From Rhodobacteraceae bacterium D3-12 (GTDB lineage: Bacteria > Pseudomonadota > Alphaproteobacteria > Rhodobacterales > Rhodobacteraceae), in NCBI GenBank assembly GCA_025916135.1, contig CP104793.1, positions 4,005,001 to 4,069,000 of the forward strand: a stretch of 64,000 bases of DNA, written 5' to 3'. Shown here in pieces: positions 1 to 10,132 of this stretch; the first letter of the stretch is position 1; each line of letters starts with the position of its first letter. Position numbers and translations under genes: made by a program. The notes beneath the pieces were generated by a model, which made no database searches, had not been told where the DNA came from, and was given only the letters and a program-made list of their open reading frames with translations.

Positions 1-591
1 GGTGATGCCGTCGCGGCCCCGGTCACCCACATCATTCAGCGCCACGCCGCGCCCATCTGCTGCGGCTTGGCCCAGCATCAGGGCGGTGCCTGAGGGGGCG
101 TCGACCTTTTGGTTATGGTGCGCCTCGATCACTTCGATGTCGTAGTCGTCATCTAGGGCTTCGGCCACTTTAGCGGTGAGACGGGTCAGCAGGTTGACCC
201 CGAGGCTCATGTTGCCAGCCCGCACGATCACCGCATGACGCGACGCGGGTTCAAGTGCCGCGATTTCATCATCGCTCATGCCTGTGGTGCCGATAACATG
301 CACGATCCGCGCCTGTGCCGCCAACGCCGCAAAGTCGAGCGTGGCCTTGGGCGCGGTGAAATCAATCACCGCATGGGCGCGTGCAAAGCTTTCCAACGGG
401 TCGGAATCGACAGTGACGCCGATGCTGTCGCGCCCCATGGCTTTGCCGACGTCGCGACCGATCCAGTCATGGCCCTCGCGTTCAATCGCGCCGACAAGGC
501 GGACCTTGTCCGAGGCCAGAACGCCTTTGACCAGCATTTGCCCCATGCGCCCTGAGACGCCTGTGACCACGATTCCCGGCAGGTCGGACAT
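1..591 (-). CDS. dapB: 4-hydroxy-tetrahydrodipicolinate reductase, C-terminus cut by window edge
   Basis: Cytosolic enzyme that reduces the dihydrodipicolinate-level intermediate with NAD(P)H in the diaminopimelate/lysine pathway. The reading frame is open from an ATG at 591-589 to the window edge (197 residues of a family usually about 270 long). Visible are the dinucleotide-binding glycine motif GVSGRMG at residues 11-17 and the family signature [15 protein letters not shown] near residues 157-170, with the catalytic histidine pair (158-159) and Lys162. A purine-rich GAGGGA lies just upstream of the start. It is divergent from rbfA. The missing part is the end of the substrate-binding domain. 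Identification rests on two diagnostic motifs and is secure. Confidence 0.95.
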   Translation of the reverse strand, partial: MSDLPGIVVTGVSGRMGQMLVKGVLASDKVRLVGAIEREGHDWIGRDVGKAMGRDSIGVTVDSDPLESFARAHAVIDFTAPKATLDFAALAAQARIVHVIGTTGMSDDEIAALEPASRHAVIVRAGNMSLGVNLLTRLTAKVAEALDDDYDIEVIEAHHNQKVDAPSGTALMLGQAAADGRGVALNDVGDRGRDGIT

Positions 592-679
592 GTCATTCCC
601 TCGTATTCGCTGTTTCCCGCCCTCATTATCGCAGCAACCCGTGCTTGGCAAAGGGGCGCCGAGGCCTTAAGTGCAGGGC

Positions 680-1075
680 ATGGCAAAGAACAAGTTTCAT
701 GACGGGCCCGGCCCCTCACAACGACAGCTTCGCGTGGGCGAGTTGATCCGGCGCAGGTTGGCAGAGGTGCTGGCGCGTGGCGACGTGCATGACCCCGAGC
801 TGAACCGCATGTCGATCACCGTGGGCGAGGTGCGCACGTCGCCCGATCTCAAGATCGCGACGGCCTATGTCTTGCCTTTGGGGGGCGAGGGCAAAGAGGA
901 TGTGCTCAAGCTTTTGTCGCGTAACCGCGGAGAGCTGCGCCGGATGATGGGCAAGTCGCTGGGGCTGAAATACACGCCCGACCTTCGCTTTCGGCTGGAT
1001 GAGACGTATGATCAGATGGACGAAACCCGCCGGTTGTTTGGGCAGGACGATGTGCGTCGTGATGTCGAAGATTAG
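680..1075 (+). CDS. rbfA: 30S ribosome-binding factor A
   Basis: Small KH-fold factor that binds the 30S subunit and helps late 16S rRNA maturation. The protein is about 131 residues, the normal size. It shows the family pattern [17 protein letters not shown] near the start, then an [22 protein letters not shown] strand-helix region (split here for length: [12 protein letters not shown], then [10 protein letters not shown]), and ends with [15 protein letters not shown] at 671 in frame could add three residues; I prefer the ATG at 680 because MAKNKF is the usual kind of N-terminus. It overlaps the next gene. Grouping with truB is typical of ribosome-maturation and tRNA-modification clusters. 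Confidence 0.93.
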   Translation: MAKNKFHDGPGPSQRQLRVGELIRRRLAEVLARGDVHDPELNRMSITVGEVRTSPDLKIATAYVLPLGGEGKEDVLKLLSRNRGELRRMMGKSLGLKYTPDLRFRLDETYDQMDETRRLFGQDDVRRDVED

Positions 1076-1802
1076 GCTTGCGCTGTTCGGGATTGCCCTG
1101 CTTTGGGCCAGTGGTGCCGGCGCCGTGGAGTGCCGCAATCTGAGCCATGAGGGCAACCGGTATTCCATTTGCACCGTTGATATGGCGCAGGATGATCTGC
1201 GGTTGTTTCTCAAGGACAAAAGCGGCTCTAACTATGGGCATTTTGGCACGATTGACAGCACATTGAAGGCCGAGGGCAAGCGGCTTGCTTTTGCGATGAA
1301 TGCCGGGATGTATCACAAGGACCGTGCGCCGGTCGGCCATTACAGCGAGAATGGCGTGGTTGAGCAGAGGTTGATCACCTCAGATGGGCCGGGGAATTTC
1401 GGGCTGCTTCCCAATGGGGTGTTTTGTATCCGCGATGGCCGTGTCGATGTGATCGAAACCAAACGGTTCAAGCGGCAGAGCCCCAATTGCCGTTTCGCCA
1501 CACAGTCCGGGCCGATGCTGGTGATTGATGACAAGCTGCATCCGCGTTTCTTGCCCGACAGCACCAGCCGTTATGTGCGTAACGGGGTTGGCACCACATC
1601 GGACGGGACGCTGGCGATTTTCGCGATTTCGTCGAACGCGGTGACGTTTCACGAATTCGGGCGGCTGTTTCGTGATGTGCTGAAACTGCCGCAGGCGCTT
1701 TATTTTGATGGCAATGTTTCGCGGCTTTATGCGCCAACGCTTGGCCGTTCGGATGCGGGGTTTGCGTTGGGACCGATTGTCGGCGTTGTTGCGCCGAAAT
1801 AG
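1062..1802 (+). CDS. Secreted phosphodiester glycosidase family (DUF2233) protein
   Basis: Protein of 246 residues that starts with a signal peptide ([19 protein letters not shown]) followed by the phosphodiester glycosidase fold (DUF2233/NAGPA-like). Family features are FAMNAGMYH around residue 70, then [29 protein letters not shown] and a closing [12 protein letters not shown]. Members cleave sugar-1-phosphodiester bonds; the substrate here is unknown and presumably periplasmic. The ATG at 1062 gives the cleanest signal peptide; an in-frame ATG at 1050 is possible. Either start overlaps the end of rbfA, so translation is probably coupled. This gene commonly sits between rbfA and truB in Rhodobacterales. 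Confidence 0.85.
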   Translation: MSKIRLALFGIALLWASGAGAVECRNLSHEGNRYSICTVDMAQDDLRLFLKDKSGSNYGHFGTIDSTLKAEGKRLAFAMNAGMYHKDRAPVGHYSENGVVEQRLITSDGPGNFGLLPNGVFCIRDGRVDVIETKRFKRQSPNCRFATQSGPMLVIDDKLHPRFLPDSTSRYVRNGVGTTSDGTLAIFAISSNAVTFHEFGRLFRDVLKLPQALYFDGNVSRLYAPTLGRSDAGFALGPIVGVVAPK

Positions 1803-1822
1803 AGACTGATTTGGGTGGGATC

Positions 1823-1861
1823 GACCGGTTGGATTGACTGGTTGGATTGACCGGTAGGATT
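1823..1861. repeat. Three tandem copies of a 13-bp unit upstream of truB
   Basis: The units are GACCGGTTGGATT (1823-1835), GACTGGTTGGATT (1836-1848) and GACCGGTAGGATT (1849-1861), each one substitution away from the first. They fill most of the gap between the DUF2233 stop and truB. No coding or hairpin role is obvious; replication slippage is the simplest origin. Confidence 0.8.
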
Positions 1862-1913
1862 GACGGGCAAACCCACCTGCGATACTTCGCCGTTTTCACG
1901 AAAAGGCTACGTC

Positions 1914-2846
1914 ATGGCACGCAAGAAAAAGGGTCGCGATATTTCCGGTTGGCTGGTGGTGGACAAACCTGCCGGGCTGACCTCGACCGCGGTGGTGAAC
2001 AAGGTGCGTTGGGCGTTTGACGCCAAGAAAGCGGGCCATGCAGGGACGCTTGACCCCGAAGCGACCGGCGTTCTGGCCGTCGCTCTTGGCGAGGCGACAA
2101 AGACCGTGCCGTTTATCACCGATGCGCTCAAGGCCTATAAATTTGCGGTGCGTTTGGGCGCGGCGACCAATACCGACGATGCCGACGGCGAAGTGATCGC
2201 GCAATCCGACGCGCGCCCCAGTGATGATGAGATCAAAGCCGTTCTGGGTGATTTTCTGGGTGATATCATGCAGGTGCCGCCGAAGTTTTCAGCCGTGAAA
2301 ATCGACGGTGAGCGGGCCTATAAGCTGGCCCGTGCCGGTGAAGATGTCGAGATCGCGGCGCGCCCGCTTTGGGTTGAGGAAATCCTGCTGGCGGATCGGC
2401 CAGATGCAGACACCGTTATTCTGGAAATGACCTGTGGCAAGGGTGGCTATGTGCGATCGGTTGCACGTGATCTGGGGGAGAAGCTGGGCTGTTATGCGCA
2501 TGTGAGCTGGCTCCGCCGGGAATGGTCAGGGCCGTTTGATGCCGAGGACGGGGTGACGCTTGATCAGATCGACGCATTGGCAAAAAAGCCTGAGTTAGAC
2601 ACGTTTTTGCGCCCGTTGGAGGAAGGTCTTGTCGATCTGCCAGAAGTGGCGACGACCCCGGCAGCGGCGGTGAAGCTGCGCAACGGCAACCCCGGTATGG
2701 TGATCGCGAATGACGTTGAATACGGCGATGAGTGCTGGGCCTCGCTTGCGGGTCAGGCGGTCGCTGTTGGGGTGTTCAAGGCCGGTGAATTGCACCCAAG
2801 CCGGGTTTTCAATCTGCCAGTGACAAGCGACACGCCGCACGTTTAA
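1914..2846 (+). CDS. truB: tRNA pseudouridine(55) synthase
   Basis: Isomerises U55 of the tRNA T-loop to pseudouridine. The protein is 310 residues, normal for the family. The catalytic motif [14 protein letters not shown] is at residues 41-54, with Asp47 as the nucleophilic aspartate. [12 protein letters not shown] near the N-terminus, the [10 protein letters not shown] strand, the [12 protein letters not shown] region (about 122-133) and the [12 protein letters not shown] motif near 182-193 are all intact. An in-frame extension to 1860 exists, but MARKKKG from the ATG at 1914 matches the usual N-terminus. The rpsO gene that often follows truB is absent; glmM comes next after 182 bp. Confidence 0.96.
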   Translation: MARKKKGRDISGWLVVDKPAGLTSTAVVNKVRWAFDAKKAGHAGTLDPEATGVLAVALGEATKTVPFITDALKAYKFAVRLGAATNTDDADGEVIAQSDARPSDDEIKAVLGDFLGDIMQVPPKFSAVKIDGERAYKLARAGEDVEIAARPLWVEEILLADRPDADTVILEMTCGKGGYVRSVARDLGEKLGCYAHVSWLRREWSGPFDAEDGVTLDQIDALAKKPELDTFLRPLEEGLVDLPEVATTPAAAVKLRNGNPGMVIANDVEYGDECWASLAGQAVAVGVFKAGELHPSRVFNLPVTSDTPHV

Positions 2847-3028
2847 GCAACATTGGCGCGGCGCGGGTGGCGTGGCGTATCGGGTTTGGAGCGGCATTTC
2901 ACCCACAGTTTTAGGGGGAGGCAGCGTAATGCTGTCAAGTCAGGGTCTCACGGTTGAAATTTTAGGCGCTCACAAGTATGCGGCTAGGGTATAAGCAGTT
3001 ATAATATCAATTTGTTAAGGGGGGTGTC

Positions 3029-4365
3029 ATGACACGCAAGTACTTTGGAACCGATGGCATTCGTGGCCGCGTTAATACTGGCGCGATGACCGCCAATTTC
3101 ATGGTGAATTTCGGCGCCGCGCTTGGGACTTATTTCAATGCCACAGCCGAGACTCGCCGCGTTGTTATCGGCAAGGACACCCGCCGCTCGTGTTACATGC
3201 TTGAGAACGCGCTGACTGCGGGGCTGACGTCGGCCGGAATGGATGTGTTTGCCTTGGGGCCGCTGCCGACGCCAGCGGTGGGGCTGTTGACGCATTCGAT
3301 GCGGGCCGATCTGGGGGTTATGATTTCGGCCAGCCACAATCCGTTCCACGACAATGGCATCAAGTTTTTCGGACCCGAAGGCTTCAAGCTTTCTGATGAG
3401 GTCGAGCTGGCGCTTGAGGCGCTCTATGACAGTGGCGATTACATCGACGCGCAGGATCATGTGGGGCGGGTGACCCGCCTGAATGATTCAGCGGCGCGCT
3501 ATGTTGAATATGCTAAAACGACCGTGCCGGACCGTATTCGGTTGAACGGTTTGAAGGTCGTGCTTGATTGCGCGAATGGTGCTGCTTACAAGGCCGCGCC
3601 CGAGGTGCTTTGGGAGCTTGGCGCCGAGGTTCTGACCCTTGGCGTGTCGCCCAACGGCTATAACATCAACGACAAATGCGGCTCGACCCAGCCTCATGCC
3701 GCCGCCGAGATGGTACGCGAAACCGGGGCCGATATCGGGATTTGTCTGGACGGGGATGCGGACCGGATCATCATGTTGGACGAGACAGGGTCGATCATTG
3801 ATGGCGATCAGATCATGGCGCTTTTGGCGTCGAATTGGGCCAAGAGCGGGCGGCTGAACAAGAACACTCTGGTGGCGACCGCGATGTCCAACCTTGGGCT
3901 TGAGACCCATCTGGCGGGACAGGGTATCACCCTTAAGCGGACCGATATTGGCGACCGCTATGTCGTGCGCGAGATGCGCGACCACGGCTATAACCTTGGG
4001 GGGAGCAGTCGGGTCATATCGTGATGACGGATCATGCGACCACGGGTGACGGGCTTGTTGCCGGGCTTCAGGTTCTGGCGATGCTGAAGGACAGCGGTGA
4101 CAAGGCGAGCAAGCTGACGCAGGTGTTCGAGCCGGTGCCGCAGATCCTTGAGAATGTGCGGTTCGAAGCGGGCAAGACGCCGCTTGAGAGCGAAGCGGTT
4201 CAGGCGGCGATTGCCAAGGGCAAGGATGAGCTGGGCGATAGCGGCCGGTTGCTGGTGCGCAAGTCCGGCACCGAGCCGTTGATCCGGGTTATGGGCGAAG
4301 CCTATGACGAGGCGCAATTGCGCCAGATCATCAAGTCGATCTGTGACGTGGTTGCCGAAGCCTGA
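3029..4365 (+). CDS. glmM: Phosphoglucosamine mutase, interrupted by a probable sequencing frameshift
   Basis: Converts glucosamine-6-phosphate to glucosamine-1-phosphate, the step before UDP-GlcNAc, which feeds peptidoglycan, LPS and the WecB reaction further along. [11 protein letters not shown] starts the protein; the phosphoserine loop [11 protein letters not shown] has the active Ser102; the metal loop LDGDADR is near residue 245; the phosphate-binding [14 protein letters not shown] lies near the C-terminus. A strong AAGGGGGG Shine-Dalgarno precedes the ATG. The frame breaks in the G run 3998-4003. Adding one G restores [20 protein letters not shown], so the two halves (3029-4024 and about 4010-4365) form one normal protein of about 445 residues. 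Because the enzyme is essential, a missing base in the sequence is far likelier than a real mutation. Confidence 0.92.
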
Positions 4366-4436
4366 GCCGTAGGGACGCACGTTGAGCCGCGGCCTTGGGC
4401 GAAAACATCGCCTTGTCGCCTTGGGCTGACAGCCCG

Positions 4437-4464
4437 TCACGCGGCGACAGGTGCCGCCGCGTGA
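4437..4464. terminator. Hairpin between convergent glmM and RTX gene
   Basis: Perfect 10-bp stem TCACGCGGCG / CGCCGCGTGA with an 8-nt loop, ten bases before the stop codon of the leftward RTX gene and 72 bases after glmM. No U-tract on either side, so it is a terminator candidate that could serve both genes. Confidence 0.5.
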
Positions 4465-4473
4465 GAGACCCCG

Positions 4474-7046
4474 TTAGACGATGTCACCGAGCATCATGTC
4501 GCCATCGGTGAAGCGCAGCACTTCGGCGTTGTCGATGATGTCATGGCCATCCACGCCGTCGGCCAGATGTGTCACCTCGGTGCGGGTGCCATCCTGAACC
4601 ACATTGTAGTCGGCGCGGTTGCCCGTGAAGATGATCGTGTCGTGGCCCTCTCCCGCGAGGATGACATCATCGCCGCCGTTGCCGACGATCGTATCGTCGC
4701 CGAGGCCGCCTTCGAGACGGTTGTCGCTATTGTCGCCCCAGATGAAGTCATCATGGGCCGTGCCGATCAGATTCTCGATGTCGGAGATCACGTCCTTGCG
4801 GGCGTCGCCCATCCAGCCGGTGCCTTTCAGGAGTGAGACGCTAACGGCGGCGTGCGAAGACTCATAGCTGAGCGTGTCGCTGCCGTCGCCGCCCTGATAG
4901 ACATCAGCACCACCGTCGGAGCCGTAGAACAGGTCATCCCCACCTAGGCCGCGGAAGATCTCGGCCCGGTCGGAGCCGAGGAAGATATCGGCATAGCCCG
5001 TGCCGGTTGCGTCCTCAATCGAGACAAGGTCAATTGTGCGGGAGGCGGCAAAGAGCGTGGCGGTGTTGGCGTCGAGATCAACGCCGACCCCGTGCCCCTG
5101 AGCGCCCGGCAGGTTGACGAAAGACAGCATGTCACGACCGGTGCCGCCGTCGACGCTGATCAGGTCGGCCCCCTCTGGCACGGTGAGCCAATCGGCGCCT
5201 TCGCTGCCGCGCAGTGTCAGCGCCTGGTTGAGTTCGATCGCATAGGTGCCGCGATGGTGCAGGTGACCGCCCGCGGCGAAGTGGAACACGCCGCTTTCGG
5301 TCGCGGTATAGAGCCAATCGGTGTTGAGCCCCTCACCGGTGGCGGCCTGCACCGTATAGGGCACGAGATCCCCATCGGGTTCAAAAATCCCCGCCAGCAT
5401 GGGCCGCGCGAGGGTGCCGTCTTCGCTTTCGCTTCCCAGCACCTTGACGCGGTAGGTTTCGCCCGCTTCGAGCGTGGCGGCGAACCAATCGGTGTCGGTG
5501 AGCGTGTCGATCGAGCCGGTCGCACGACCGCCAACGGCGAGGGCGGCGGCGCTTGAGGCATCAGAGCCGATGTCGTCGGTCATTTCGGTCACGCGCAGAT
5601 TATAGGTCGAGCCGCTGTTATAGGTGGCGCGCGCGTCGATATAGTGGGTGCCCGTTTCGGTTGCGGTGAACCACGTTTCGGCAGTGCCATTGAGGCCGCC
5701 CGCGTTGGAAGAGCCGGCGATATGCGCACCATCACTGTCGCGGATCGAGTGGATCAGCGCGTAAGCAAGGGATCCTGTGCCGCTCGTCCCGTCCATGGTG
5801 ATGCGGTAGGTCGCGCCGGCAACAAAATCGACGGCCACCCAATCGGCATCGCCGTCATAGTCGATGCTGCTGCGCAGGGTGCCGCCAACATCAATCTGGC
5901 CCTTGATGGTGAGATCACCGGCCAGATCGTTAGCCACGGCTTTGATCGTATAGTCGCGTTTTATCCCAGAATATTTGTAGGTGGCGTTAACATCGAGGAA
6001 ATAGGTGCCGTCTTCGGGGCGGTAAAATCGACAATGGCGCCCTTGTCCCCAAGAGAGGTCGCAACAGAGGTATTGGCAAAGCGCGCGCCCGAGGCATCGC
6101 GGACCGAGTGGATGCCGGGCCAGAGCCCATACCAACTGTCAGACGTCATAACAAAGGTGTAATCGACACCGGCTTCGAGATCGATTGCGAACCAGTCTCT
6201 GTCAGTATCGTGAAGGAAGGTGCCTCCGGCGGTGCCGCCGACGGTCAGCCTGCCGGTGGTTTCGGTGTTCTGGGTATAGTCGTCTTCGAAGATTGCCACC
6301 TGATAGCCTGTTGTTTCAGTGCTATCGGGCGCGAGGCCGGCGGCGACGTAATAGGTGCCTGCGGTGGTCGCGGTGAATTCCGTCCAAGCGCCAACACCTG
6401 TGCCGCTATCGTCGTCGCGCGTGCCTGGAAGATACGCACCCGTCGAATCATAGATGCCGTAGATATAGCCATCGGCATTGTCATAACCCGACCCATTATA
6501 GACCGAATCACCATTCACCAGAACGGAATAGGTCTGCCCCGCCTCGAGCGTGATCGCGAACCAATCACGGTCGCCTTGCCAGTCGCTTTGGCCAGCGCCG
6601 GAGTAGGCGTCGTAGCGGAAGCTCGAACTGACGATCATTCCCGTCGTTGATGTATCGTCGGCGTAATCGTCCCAGTTGTCGGTAATGCGGACGCTATAGC
6701 CGTTTTGAGAATAGCGATCGTTTACTCCTGACGCAACGCCAGCCGAGACATAATATGTTCCATCAAGAGTTGGGGTGAAATAGGTGCGCGCGTCATTCCC
6801 CTCTCCCCCGTGGTAGTTTGTCGTACCGGCGATCAACGTGCCCGCGCTATCGTAGATCCCGCCGAGATGCGGATCATCATGCGTCCGCCACGAATAGCTT
6901 TCGACATCAACTCGATAGGTGGTTCCGGCGGTCAGAGTCACGGCGAACCAATCCTGATCGCCCGGTGAATCAATGTTGGCGTAGGTGTACTCTCCTACGT
7001 TTAAGACACCTGTGGTAGACAAATTGTTTGAAAAATCATCGGGCAT
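4474..7046 (-). CDS. Secreted PPC-repeat / RTX calcium-binding protein, frameshifted in the sequence
   Basis: About 857 residues once a single missing base is restored. The N-terminal two thirds consist of several tandem pre-peptidase C-terminal (PPC)-like beta domains, each with a GDQDWFAVTLEAGTTYRV-type core (for example around 6990, 6580 and 6200). Then come RTX nonapeptides ([24 protein letters not shown]), and the end is ADYNVVQDGT...DIIDNAEVLRFTDGD, a typical type I secretion C-terminus. There is no N-terminal signal peptide, consistent with type I export. No catalytic domain is visible. The frame breaks in GGGG at 6016-6019; one extra base joins VDFTAP to EDGTYFLDV. A Shine-Dalgarno AAGGAT precedes the ATG at 7046. 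Probably a Ca2+-folded cell-surface or released protein. Confidence 0.85.
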
Positions 7047-7096
7047 AGTAAAATCCTTTTTTAAACATCAAACACAGAAAGCACCTCGATTTAAAA

Positions 7097-7124
7097 TGAT
7101 TAGATATAAGTTGGAAAAAGTCAA
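7097..7124 (-). promoter_or_regulatory. Candidate sigma70-type promoter for the PPC/RTX gene
   Basis: On the minus strand TTGACT (7124-7119) and TAATCA (7102-7097) are separated by 16 bp, about 50 bp upstream of the RTX start codon. They lie in a conspicuously AT-rich 200-bp stretch between the RTX gene and the methyltransferase gene. Sequence match only. Confidence 0.35.
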
Positions 7125-7259
7125 AAAATCAGAGGTGGTTTAGCATCGCTCTTTAATCGTTAAACTTTTTTGACAAGTATTCTAATGGTTTATTTTTTGG
7201 GTCAGCCACGGGTTTTTCCACGCGGACAGGGCGCCGGTTCATTGACGCCAGGATATATG

Positions 7260-7283
7260 CCCTGACCGAATCATCGGTCAGGG
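7260..7283 (-). terminator. Hairpin after the leftward glycan operon
   Basis: Perfect 10-bp stem CCCTGACCGA / TCGGTCAGGG with a 4-nt loop, about 30 bp past the stop codon of the 7316-7966 methyltransferase. No clear U-tract follows, so efficiency is uncertain. It would separate the glycan operon from the RTX gene. Confidence 0.55.
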
Positions 7284-7315
7284 ACGCAAGGGAATGGGTG
7301 ATGCTGTAAGGGGGG

Positions 7316-7966
7316 TTATTCCTTCACCAGCATCACATCGTTATACATCATCGACTGAAGCGCGAGATAACGGAACTTCCACGGGTGGTTCAGGCAGAAT
7401 TCATGCACAGCGCGCGCGACGCCACAGTGGAACATGCTGGTAGCGGACCAGACGTTGTAGTCGTTGAAAATGATCGCGCCGCCGGGCTTCATTTTGGGAA
7501 GGGTGGCTTCGATATCTTTGACAACGCCTTCGTATTCGTGGTCGCCATCAATATAGACCATATCGAAATAATTGTCGGGCATGCGCGACATATGGCTGGA
7601 GCTGTCGCCAATATGTGTTTTGAGACGTTCGGAATCCGAGGCCAGTTCGGCGCGGACTTCGGGATTAACCAGTCGCGAAATGTCGATGTCAAACAAATGC
7701 AGTTTTTCGGGTTTGCAGCGGGTCATAATTTCGAGCGAGAAATCACCACGATCGACGCCGATTTCGGCCATAACACCACCTTTGGCGACCTTATCGAGCA
7801 GCACATAGCGATTGGCCAGAACCTCGCAACCTTCGACCTTGGCTTGCGGAAGGTCCGGCGCCCGGTGGTGATAGCGACCCTTGGCGGCGTGAAACTCCCG
7901 CAAGGCGACGGAGAATGCTTGGCGTTTCCGCTCGACCTCTTGATAGGTAATTTTGGTTTCTGACAT
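7316..7966 (-). CDS. Class I SAM-dependent methyltransferase (copy 1 of 3 paralogues)
   Basis: A 216-residue protein of the Methyltransf_24-like class I group. The SAM-binding motif I is EIGVDRGDFS at residues 68-77, an acidic LFDID follows at 91-95, and YIDGDHEYEGVVKDI around 138-152 is the post-motif II signature with likely metal or SAM-contacting acidic residues. FNDYNVWS (167-174) and the FHCGVARAVHEF stretch complete the family pattern. It is the last gene of the operon 12400-7316 and lies 27 bp after the preceding glycosyltransferase, so it probably methylates a sugar of the glycan. It is closely related to the protein at 38131-38781 and to the degenerate one at 35262-35915. Acceptor unknown. 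Confidence 0.85.
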   Translation of the reverse strand: MSETKITYQEVERKRQAFSVALREFHAAKGRYHHRAPDLPQAKVEGCEVLANRYVLLDKVAKGGVMAEIGVDRGDFSLEIMTRCKPEKLHLFDIDISRLVNPEVRAELASDSERLKTHIGDSSSHMSRMPDNYFDMVYIDGDHEYEGVVKDIEATLPKMKPGGAIIFNDYNVWSATSMFHCGVARAVHEFCLNHPWKFRYLALQSMMYNDVMLVKE

Positions 7967-7993
7967 GGTAAGTCCTTCTCAAAGGTCCGTGGT

Positions 7994-10132
7994 TCAAAGG
8001 TCCAGGAATTTACGGGTAAAATCTTCGACGTCGTGGCGGCGCACGCTTTTGGTGAGGGCGCACCGCAGCTCTTCCAGATCGGGCGCTTCGGCAAAGCCGA
8101 TCACCGACGGGATGGCGTCGGTCATTTCCTCGAAAACATAAGGAGAGAACAGCGACTGCGCGCCGGGCCAGTCATAGACCACCGGCAACGCGCCCGAGGC
8201 CATGCCCTCGATCACCGAGGTGTGGCAGCCTTCGCTGTCCGAGCTGGACAGGATCGTGCCGATGCCGCGATACCATTCTTCCATGTCGATACCGGCGGGA
8301 TCGAAGCGGATCGCGTCAGACAGGTCCGGGTCGTCAAAGATGCGGGCAAAAAGGGCTTCGAATTTTGCGCGGCTTTCGTCGCCGCGGTTCCAGACCCATT
8401 CGATTTCCCACGGCATCGCGCTACGCACAGCCAGTTGAAAGCGAGGGTCTTTGTTGCGCAGGGCTTTGAAGAAATCAATCGCGCGGTCGAAGCGTTTATG
8501 CTCGAAGGGATTGATCCCGACGAGACCGAGGGTGAATTGTGCTTCGGGCAATTTGGGGCGTTGCAGCGCGTGCCAGTCGATATATTGCGGGATAACATGG
8601 ATGCGGTCCGGATCGACGCCGTGCTTGTCAATCATCAGGTCGCGGAACCAGTTTGATACGACGATCAGCGCATCAACGGCATCCCAGTTTACCCGCGTTG
8701 GAAAGTCCTGAAACGCCTCGAAACGGTGCAGCCGGACGATCAGCGTGGTGTCATCGCGTTTGTTATTGCTGTGCCAGACCGCATTTTCGCAGCACCATTC
8801 ACAGAACACCGTATCGGCATCGGCCGGAACATTCGGGTGGCCTTCGGGTTTGACGGTGCTTTTCCAACGCTCCCAGCTGAGCCCGATCTGGCTGTCGGCG
8901 GTGAGCCGGTCAATGAACTGACGCAGGAATTTGCGTTCATGGGTGGCGATGTGGATACGCCGTGGCGTTTGGGTCAGGGCGGGGGCCGATGCGGACCAGC
9001 CGCGGATTGCGCGGCCCAGCGCGTCAGCCAACCGATCCGCAGAAAATCGCTGGGCGATTTCAGCAATGCGGGTGAGCGCGGCTTGATAGACCGGCCCGTC
9101 ACGGCCACGCATGAAACCGATCACAGCGTCGCCGACATCCTCTTGATTTACGTCCACAAGATAGGGGTAATCATCGCCAAACAAGCTTTGGTTGAGCGCA
9201 TTGTCGTTCAGGATGGGCGGCACGCCGAGGGTGCAAAACTCGACGATCTTGGTCGAAATTTCGATCACATCGTCATAGCGGTCGTGACGCAGGCAATAGG
9301 CGAAATCAGCTTGCGCCATTGCGGCCTTGGCCTCGGCATGAGGCAGGTTCTGTTGTAGGGAAATCCCCTCCAATGCACCAGCGCGCACCGAATTGCGGAA
9401 CCCGTCCATCCGCTTGAAAAACTCAGGGTGGCGCGGGCGGTAGGTGTCTTTACCCGCCAGCATAATCGCGCCGAGGCCCGGCTCTTGGGCGATTTGACCA
9501 CAGATATCAATCAGCCAGTCGAGCCCGTAGTGCAGATCAACCTTGCCAGAATAGCACAATGCCACATTGTCGGATTTTTCCGGGAGCTTGGCGTCGGGAT
9601 CGGCGAAAACGATAGGCGGCACGATATGCACCAGATTGGCGGGGTAGTCGTAGAGCGATTCCAGAGCGTGTTTGGCGGTTTCGCTCTGAATAACCACGGG
9701 GCGCGACGCGGCGCGGGCAAGCGTCAGCCATTCGGGGTCAGGGGTGGCCAGATCGGGTATCGCGCTTGGAGCATAGACCACCACGCGGTCCCGAAACGCC
9801 GGCAGCGCCAGAAGGGCCGCCAGATAATCAGCGCCACGCACGAAAATACGGTCATAGCGCCCCGTAGAGCGCTCCCAAGCGCCGAGCGTGTCTTCCAACG
9901 TATCGGCGCGCAATTGGGTGTCGGGCAGCGTCGCGTTTTCAAGCAGGGCATCAGCCCCAACCACGCGCACCCGGTCGGGCAATTCCTGTGCCAGAACCCG
10001 GTCTTCGAGCGTATGGGTGAGCAGCAGGTCGAGGTCGTCCTGTTTGGCCAACAGCTTGCACACGTTCAACAGCCAGATCGTCGACCCGTCGATCAGGTTG
10101 AAATTCTGTTCGGCAAGGATTGCAACCTTCAT
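7994..10132 (-). CDS. Large glycosyltransferase with two GT-B-like halves
   Basis: A 712-residue cytosolic protein. It begins MKVAILAEQNFNLIDGSTIW, like GT4 enzymes, and has a GT-B-like first half (CYSGKVDLHYGLDWLIDIC near 195-212; STKIVEFCTLGVPPILN near 295-310 as the donor-binding region). From about residue 400 a second GT-B unit follows, with LVGINPFEHKRFDRAIDFF and, near the end, SSDSEGCHTSVIEGMASGALPV (SDSEGCHTSVIEGM is the usual nucleotide-sugar EX7E-type site). Its ATG overlaps the upstream gene by 4 bp (ATGA), so translation is coupled. Two transferase units in one chain suggest it adds two sugars or repeats a disaccharide step; whether both halves are active is not decided by sequence alone. 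Confidence 0.8.
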   Translation of the reverse strand: MKVAILAEQNFNLIDGSTIWLLNVCKLLAKQDDLDLLLTHTLEDRVLAQELPDRVRVVGADALLENATLPDTQLRADTLEDTLGAWERSTGRYDRIFVRGADYLAALLALPAFRDRVVVYAPSAIPDLATPDPEWLTLARAASRPVVIQSETAKHALESLYDYPANLVHIVPPIVFADPDAKLPEKSDNVALCYSGKVDLHYGLDWLIDICGQIAQEPGLGAIMLAGKDTYRPRHPEFFKRMDGFRNSVRAGALEGISLQQNLPHAEAKAAMAQADFAYCLRHDRYDDVIEISTKIVEFCTLGVPPILNDNALNQSLFGDDYPYLVDVNQEDVGDAVIGFMRGRDGPVYQAALTRIAEIAQRFSADRLADALGRAIRGWSASAPALTQTPRRIHIATHERKFLRQFIDRLTADSQIGLSWERWKSTVKPEGHPNVPADADTVFCEWCCENAVWHSNNKRDDTTLIVRLHRFEAFQDFPTRVNWDAVDALIVVSNWFRDLMIDKHGVDPDRIHVIPQYIDWHALQRPKLPEAQFTLGLVGINPFEHKRFDRAIDFFKALRNKDPRFQLAVRSAMPWEIEWVWNRGDESRAKFEALFARIFDDPDLSDAIRFDPAGIDMEEWYRGIGTILSSSDSEGCHTSVIEGMASGALPVVYDWPGAQSLFSPYVFEEMTDAIPSVIGFAEAPDLEELRCALTKSVRRHDVEDFTRKFLDL

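Noticed and set aside
716-1340. Long leftward open frames opposite rbfA and the DUF2233 gene
   Set aside because: They are antisense to genes with clear families and have no recognisable domain; high GC keeps opposite frames open.
4474-7046. PPC/RTX protein as a serralysin-type metalloprotease
   Set aside because: No HExxHxxGxxH zinc motif is present; only PPC-like and RTX domains are visible.
7260-7283. Hairpin as an operator or attachment site
   Set aside because: It sits just after a stop codon between co-directional genes, where a terminator is the simpler explanation; no second copy was noticed.
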